From NCBI GenBank assembly GCA_027625915.1, contig JANTQA010000036.1:1855501-1919500 (forward strand): DNA of 64,000 bases, read 5' to 3'. Within the stretch, counting starts at the first letter, position 1. Each line of letters opens with the position of its first letter. Positions 57,681-64,000 of this stretch are shown piece after piece. Under the pieces are notes generated by a model that did no database searches, was not told where the DNA came from, and worked only from the letters and a program-made list of their open reading frames with translations. The position numbers were made by a program, and so were the translations under genes. The DNA comes from Anaeramoeba flamelloides (taxonomy: Eukaryota; Metamonada; Anaeramoebidae).

Positions 57681-58099
57681 AAATAACTCTTAAAAACCTA
57701 GGCACTTTCTGAAAATCTTATTGCAAAATAAATTCTAACATTTTTTACTAATGATAACTATTAAAAATTTTCATTTTTGGATTTTTTTTTTAAAATTATT
57801 TTCCCAATTCTAAAAAGAGAAACTCCAAATAATACAGTATTCCAGTCTTTAATAATTCATCTTTGGAAACTTCAAAAAGTAACTATTTTATATAAATATT
57901 TTAATTTCAAAAATTCAACTCAATAATCATCAAGAAAAAAAAACCCAAAGAATGATTCCTTTGATTTCCCTTTTATAATACTAATAAGTACATCAATATA
58001 TTTCCAATATTTCAGAAATAATTTGTCAAAAAAATCTATTCACTAATCAATTAATGTTTTTAAACAAATTGTTTTTTTAGTAACTATCAATCTACATTT

Positions 58100-58270
58100 C
58101 ACCACAAATTTAAGAAAGATATTTTGCAACTTTGGAGTCATCAGATTGATGATTTCACCTTTTAATTTATGGCGAAATGCAGATTTTATTCCAAAATTGT
58201 TGGGTTTTTTACGAGTACATAGACCATTTTTAATTGATAAGGTTAAACCAATATTACTACCTAACTAATT
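58100..58270 (+). repeat. Diverged repeat R4, copy 2
   Basis: Counterpart of 44675-44850. One frame reads LMISPFNLWRNADFIPKLLG and FLRVHRPFLIDKVKPILLPN. The complex text suggests coding origin; the copy at 44675 has lost the frame. Confidence 0.4.
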
Positions 58271-58341
58271 GTTTTTTATTGACATTTGTACCATATATCA
58301 CTAATGTTGTTACACCCAATAACAACATAATTTCATTTTAG

Positions 58342-58574
58342 GCTTCAGCTTAGTAGACAGTTATTCGTTAAAGAAGATTAAAATACATGTGCCTTATTTG
58401 AATTTAAATCAAGTTTTGAGCTCAAATGACGAAAATGTAGGATTTAACTTCAATGCTTTCATTAAAACCTTTTTGGGAGAAAAAGATCTTTTGAAGAGAA
58501 AGTTCTTCAAAGAATTATTAAAAAAGAACAAATTCGTTTTTATCAAATTTGTTGATTTTTTTTTTTTATTGTAA
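58342..58574 (+). pseudogene. Orphan exon-like segment, unidentified
   Basis: After ttcattttag at 58341 the frame runs 77 codons to TAA: FSLVDSYSLKKIKIHVPYLN, LNQVLSSNDENVGFNFNAFI, KTFLGEKDLLKRKFFKELLK, then a lysine/phenylalanine end. The mixed composition and acceptor support a last exon. The adjoining R4 frame at 58180-58240 could be upstream sequence, but phases do not match. No family is recognised. Confidence 0.35.
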
Positions 58575-59249
58575 TTAAGTTAAATTATGAGTTCAAAAAA
58601 TAAATATTAATTAATGTTATTGTATTTCTTCATGAATAACTTGTCATAAAAATTGGTTTTGGATACCATTCCAGATACAAAATAATGATATATTCTAGTG
58701 TTAAGATGATATTACTATCACTCTTCGCACTCCTCAACAACATCTTATATCATTTCAAATAAGATATTTTTTTTAATTATTCCAGGAAAACTTTATTTAT
58801 AATAAATTTATTGTTTCCAAATCAAAATAATAAATACCTTTATCAAAAAAAAAAAAAAAAAATTAAAATTTCAAACTCCAGTTATCATTAAAATAATGAA
58901 TAGAAAAGATATTCAATCAAGAAATAACCAATTTAACTACACCCAGCTAATTTTTTATTTTTTTGGAATTGTTTTAAACTTTGAACCTAAAAAAAAAAAA
59001 AAAAAAAAAAAAAAACAATTTTTATATCAGCAGTTATTGATTTTTTTAAAAAAAAAATATCGAATATATTTATTTGTGAAGCTGAAAGCTTCAAAAAAAA
59101 ATATATTCAGATCCTTTTTTTTTTAAAAAAAAAGCAATAGCAATTGTTGTTTTTCGAGGAAAAAAACTATTAAAAAACACTAAACCCAAAACAAAAAACT
59201 TTTTTCCCTCTTCTGATATTTTCAAGTTTGAATTGGATTTTTGAAGATC
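58575..59249. other. AT-rich gap
   Basis: Two long A runs (58847-58861 and 58989-59013). No gene is seen. Confidence 0.5.
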
Positions 59250-59409
59250 TTATCTATTCACTTCACTAGAAAATTTATCATTTTCATGTACATCTGTACA
59301 TTCATCTAGTGTTTGTTTTAAGACTTGTTCCAAACTTTCATCTGGTATTGAAACTTCATCTTCAAAACAGTTGGTGTCTGGTAGGCTATTAAAAGAGTGA
59401 AATTGTTTC
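59250..59409 (-). pseudogene. Orphan terminal exon-like segment, unidentified
   Basis: On the minus strand, after gatag at 59410, the frame gives 52 residues ending in TAA: KQFHSFNSLPDTNCFEDEVS, then IPDESLEQVLKQTLDECTDV, then HENDKFSSEVNR. It is acidic, complex and clearly unlike the surrounding K/F/N-rich frames, so I think it was coding. No upstream exon is recognised between 59.4 and 63 kb. Confidence 0.4.
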
Positions 59410-60059
59410 CTATCAACATCCCAAGTAATAAAAATTCAAATACAATAATAAAAAATGATCTAATATTTTTTGTACAAATTCTGTCATTTCAATTATTTAA
59501 AAAAAAATTAAAAATGAAACTGAATTTTTCCAACTCCTATTATATGATTAACTACTTTCATTGTCATTATTTTCTTCACCAAAAGCTAAAATTTTTAATT
59601 CGAAAACTTAATATTTTTTTTAATTTCAAAAAGTTGATTGATAGGATCTTGAAACCAAAAGAAACCATTTTTTTTTTTAGATAAAGTGATCTGATATTTT
59701 TAGTAACTTGAAATTTTCACTTTTCTAATTTGACTTTTCTTTCTCAAAAACCCCTTTAAAACACCATTTTAAATCATTTCATTCTATATTTTTATTTTAA
59801 TAAATTTTGCAAAAATATTTCATTAGTTTTAGCTTATTTTTTTCTATCCAGAAAAGAAAAGCTTATCCAAATACAACAACATTTGGTAAACAATATCGAA
59901 TATGTTAAGTGGTGTAGATCTGAAAAATATAGCATCATTTTTTATATTTTTTTTAATATTTTTACAAGAGAAAAATAACAATTATAAGTTTTCATCCATA
60001 TCGAATAATTAGATAAAGATATTGATATAAATTAATGTTTTAATTTATTTTTATGTCCT

Positions 60060-60300
60060 TTTAGAATGAAAATTAAATCATCGAAAAACATTGTACAATG
60101 GTTTGTTAATTGTACAATTTTTTCTAGAAAAAAGGGCAATTAAGAGTAAATAAAAAAGTAACAAAGAACTAACTTGAAAAACAACAATTCCTTCTCCTTG
60201 ATAATATTTTAATAAAAAATTTTTTATAACATTATTGAAAATAAATTTTTGCTTTTTATTGTGTTTTTAAAATTATTTAAAAATACATTGAATCAAAAAG
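60060..60300 (-). mobile_element. LINE fragment, RT region
   Basis: The minus-strand text YYQGEGIVVFQ and MFFDDLIF aligns with the YYQGEGLGIFQ and MFSDDLIL blocks of the LINE at 14299-15615. Only about 240 bases are recognisable. Confidence 0.6.
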
Positions 60301-63199
60301 TTTCGCTATACAAATCATTAGAAGAAAAATTGCCTCAGTTTTTTTTCTTGATTTGATTTTATCTTGTTTTAAGTATTTGTAATTTAATACGGTAATACAA
60401 TATATATATGAAAACATAAAAGGCGGATTTGAAATAAATTCCAAAGAAGGTTAAAGTAGTTTATATAGCATTTTTACAAATAATCTTGGTACACTTTGAT
60501 TGTTGGATCAAGTCAACATTTTCAACTCTTTACTTCAATTCTATTATTATTAATTGATGAAATTGATTATTTTTGATTTATTCAAAATTTATCTTGTGAT
60601 TGCTAATTAACCAATTAACAAATGTTTTCAAAATTATAATATAATATCAATATTAATGAGTATTTTCAAATAAATTGGCTTAAATTTTATTAAAACACTC
60701 ATAAGATAAATGTTTTTATCATTATTTTTTGACAATAATCTTCTAATAACAATTAATAATATTAAATTTTCAAAAATTGGGGAAAAAACTTGAATATAAA
60801 GATATTATAATTATTAAAACAATGTAATTTTTTAGATAACAAATTTTTGATGAAGGATATTGAAGATAATCAATATTTTTTAATACACCCATATTAAGTT
60901 TTTGCACACACTCTAATATTAGAAAGAATACATGAAATAATTAAAATTAAACTCGCCAGAAACTAAAAACACACAAAAAAAGAATGAACCTTAATAATCC
61001 ACATAATCTTTTTGATTTTTTTTATAATTTCAATTCAAAAAATAATTAAAATTAAAAAAATCATGCATCTTACAGATAAATTCCCAAAAAATTAGAAAAA
61101 AATTCACTTTTGATTTTTATGAATATGATAAGAGACTTTCAAAGCACTTCTTCTATCAGAATATTATAAAATTATATATATATATATATATTATAAAGTT
61201 TCTTTACATTTCAACCAATAAATTCTTTTGTTCAAAAACCACAGGAACAAATTTTATAAAGGGGAAATGAATAAAAATATCAAAAAAATTGTTTAGATCT
61301 ATAAGTATATGTCTTAATATACGGGTATCATGTTTTTTAAAGGTTTTTTTTAATGAACACACACAACTAAATTTAATTAGAATATTGTTCCAACCAACCC
61401 CCGATTCACTATTTTGTTCTACAAACCCCCATAATCTTTTACTAAAAATTGAAAAAAAAATAAAAAATATTTCAACGTTTTAATATGTTTTTAGTTCCTA
61501 AAATCAAATGAATTTAAAGATCAGTCAAAATGGATGAATCATCTTGATTGTCTAGGGAATTCAAATGAATAAAGAAAAAAAAATATTTTTTTTTTAAAAA
61601 TTGATATTTTCATTCAAATTTTTTTCTATAATAAAGATAACACCTTTTTTTATATACCAAGTGGAAAACACATCACCAAATCAAAACAATTTTAAAAACC
61701 ATAATTCAAATTAAACTATACTTTAAATGAGTTGAGAAAATAAAATTCTCTTTTTTGTTCTTTTCTTCAACCAAAAAAAAAAAAAAAATCTAACCACTTA
61801 AAATCATTCAAGTTATAAATAATTTTATACCAGGAGTTTATTTGTAATTTTAGAAATCCATTTTGTAATAAATAATCTCAAGAAGTAAACCCCATTAATT
61901 AAAATGAGTACCAAATCACTGATTTCTATTAAAGATTTAATTTTTGGAATATAAAATTTTACTTCAAAAAAAAATGCATTAAAGACCTTTTTCAAGTCTT
62001 ACTCTAAACTAAATAACATTTTATCGTTTAGAATTAGAAATTTAAATGGCTTTTTTTAACTAAAAAATTATTAATATATATATATATATATATATATACC
62101 ATCTTATTATTTGAAAAATTGTAGTATTTAAGAAATTTTGTTTTTCAAAACAAATCTATTTTATTTAAATCTATGATCACAAAAAACAGAGTACCCATTT
62201 TTTTTTAACCATGTTAAATTCAAATTTCAATAAGTAACTCTTCATTCAATTCCAAATTAATAAATTTATAATTACTTTTTTTACAATAAGCAAAAAATAT
62301 TACATTTTATTATCTTAGAATATTTTTCTTTATTTGTTCATTGAACAACAATTCCTATTCAATTTTTAATAGAAACATAAGAATTAATATTATTTTTGGT
62401 ACCAATTACTGGAAATTCGAAAAAATAAAAAATGCCGAAATTGTTGTGAAATCCATATTCAAGAATTCCCTATTCAAAAATTTTTTCTTTTTTTTTTTTT
62501 GTGTGACTGATTCGGTTAAATAGGGTATGTTGTAAAGTGCATGGATTGAATAACATTACATTTTCAAAAAGTATAAAAAATCAGATTTTTGGAAATTTCT
62601 ACAATTTGAATATCAAAAAATTGTGATTCTAGAAAATTTAACAAAGTAAAAATTTTTTTTTTACAATTTTATCAGAATTAAGAAACTTTTTTCAATTTTT
62701 TATAATAATAAAATGTTAGAACTTTTTTTTAAAAAAAGTACTTTCCTTCACACTCCCACTTCTATACAACATTTAATAATTGATCTTTCACTTTATTAAA
62801 ACAGAAAACTTCCAAAAAGTTTTTAACTCTGAAAAAGTTTTTACTTTTTTCAAAGAAAGAACTTTTTAATAGTTTGAAAAAAGTCTTCACTTTTTTAAAA
62901 AGACTGTATACATGAAATATTTTTATTTTTAAGAATGTAGTAATTTCATTATCAAAAAAAAAAATTAATTTTTTTTTTTGTAATAATTCTTTGATCTAAA
63001 AAAGCAATTTAAAATCGTTAACATAACTAAGATGCTATTATTCTAATACCCTAATTATTTTAAAAATAAAAAATATCAACACATAAAATCGATGAAAAGT
63101 ATATATTCAAAAGAGAAAAATGCTATGAGAAACAAAAAAAAACAAATTTTATTAAATGGGAAAAATTATAAAAGAAATAATCAAAAAACCATCAAAGAT
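60301..63199. other. AT-rich gap before the last gene
   Basis: Two (AT)n runs and many A/T homopolymers. Frames at 61289-61483 and 62341-62523 are not convincing. Nothing else is seen. Confidence 0.5.
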
Positions 63200-64000
63200 T
63201 TAATATTCCTCTTCTTCCAATGAAGGTGGTGACCAATCTAAAAGTGTTCCCCTTTTCTTTTTAATTTTTTTTGATCGTGCTTTAGTTTTAATATTTTTAT
63301 TTGAATGGGATTTTGGTTTTTGGATTTTTGGATTTGTTTTTGGCTTTGTTTTTGGTTTTGTTTTTAGTTTGGATTTTGGTTTTGGTTTTGGATTATTTTT
63401 TTTTTTTGAATTTTTATTATTAATTATTTTCATTTTAATTTTCTGATTTTCATTCTTATTTGATGTAATCATTTCATTCCATTTAAAAACTTTATTGCCA
63501 TTCTTATTGTTATTCTTCCTTCTATTGCCCGTGTTAGTGTTTTTGCTGTTATCCTTTGTGTTCTTTGTGTTCTTTTTTATTAGGGTATTTTGGACTGTTT
63601 TAGAATATGAAATCCTTGTTGACTTTTGATTTTTTATTTTTAAATTTGCATTGCTATTATTATGATCATAATCATAGTCGAAATAATCATCGTTTTCATA
63701 CATGATATTATTATTATTACGGTCATTATAATGATAACCGCTATTCCTATTGTTCTTATTTCCGATGGTCGGACTTGATAAAGAAGGAAACGATTTTTCG
63801 TCCTGGATATTCAAATCATAATCTTTTTCTGGGATGTTCTTAATTTTTATTTGTTTTTGGTTTTTCAATTTCTCGAGATATAATTTATCAATTTTTGCTT
63901 GATTTCTTTGCTTAATTTTGTCCAATTTAATATTTTTTATTTGATCAATTCTTTGCTGTTTTTCTCTTTCCAATTGTCTTATCTGCAATTCTTTTTTTAA
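63200..64000 (-). CDS. K/N-rich hypothetical protein, C-terminal part, runs off the window
   Basis: The frame is open to the window edge, so the N-terminus is missing; no ATG is needed. It begins with a charged helix (ELQIRQLEREKQQRID and onward), then DEKSFPSLSSPT (an FPSL-type short motif), an N/D/Y-rich stretch, a K/N-rich stretch, a KPKPKSKLKTKPKTKPKT repeat and the end KKRGTLLDWSPPSLEEEEY. Charged coil plus FPSL plus basic end is seen in some RNA- or ribosome-linked ubiquitin ligases such as RNF10 and ZNF598, but the diagnostic RING would lie outside, so this is only a suggestion. Confidence 0.6.
   Translation of the reverse strand, partial: LKKELQIRQLEREKQQRIDQIKNIKLDKIKQRNQAKIDKLYLEKLKNQKQIKIKNIPEKDYDLNIQDEKSFPSLSSPTIGNKNNRNSGYHYNDRNNNNIMYENDDYFDYDYDHNNSNANLKIKNQKSTRISYSKTVQNTLIKKNTKNTKDNSKNTNTGNRRKNNNKNGNKVFKWNEMITSNKNENQKIKMKIINNKNSKKKNNPKPKPKSKLKTKPKTKPKTNPKIQKPKSHSNKNIKTKARSKKIKKKRGTLLDWSPPSLEEEEY

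Overview
The window is a very AT-rich, intron-bearing nuclear DNA segment from a unicellular eukaryote. It has GT-AG spliceosomal introns, a cytosolic ribosomal protein gene, an asparagine-homopolymer protein, K/E/R low-complexity inserts in otherwise conserved proteins, and abundant short inverted-repeat transposons. An amoeboid protist (dictyostelid-like or Anaeramoeba-like) fits this style best; that placement is inference from composition and protein texture only. Genes are sparse: seven can be named, two hypothetical, plus one orphan autophagy-gene exon, in 64 kb.

Layout. 0-2.3 kb: a MITE with perfect 69-bp arms and an exon of a UVRAG-type (Vps38) PI3K-complex subunit on the minus strand. 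2.3-12.3 kb: gene-poor, with diverged repeats, a zinc-knuckle-like remnant and several small inverted-repeat elements. 12.3-14.0 kb: a bZIP factor with a membrane anchor after the zipper (ATF6/CREB3/bZIP28 layout). 14.3-17.3 kb: a decayed LINE and two inverted-repeat elements, one holding a coding-like segment. 17.6-18.4 kb: ribosomal protein uL15/RPL27A (minus), divergent from THOC2 (plus, 19.06-29.07 kb). THOC2 is cut by a 5.26-kb intron holding a nearly whole Tc1/mariner transposon, a long-TIR element with a coding tail, and a Tc1 deletion derivative. 31.2-32.4 kb: CIA1/CIAO1 WD40 protein. 35.2-36.6 kb: ALG1 mannosyltransferase (minus). 39.15-41.48 kb: a three-exon p24/TMED cargo receptor. 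42.2-47.1 kb: two LINE copies in opposite orientation. 48.1-48.6 kb: frataxin (minus). 49.5-63 kb: mostly repeats, with a few orphan coding-like islands, one basic hypothetical protein and a further LINE fragment. 63.2-64 kb: the C-terminal part of a K/N-rich protein running off the window.

The genes are ordinary housekeeping functions: translation (uL15), mRNA export (THOC2), Fe-S assembly (CIA1 in the cytosol, frataxin in the mitochondrion or a related organelle), N-glycan assembly and early secretion (ALG1, p24), probable ER-stress signalling (bZIP) and autophagy/endosomal PI3K (UVRAG-like). There is no operon-like arrangement. The main structure beyond the genes is a dense layer of TA-flanked inverted-repeat elements in introns and intergenic DNA. 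At least eight families of elements or dispersed repeats can be recognised by comparing copies inside this window.
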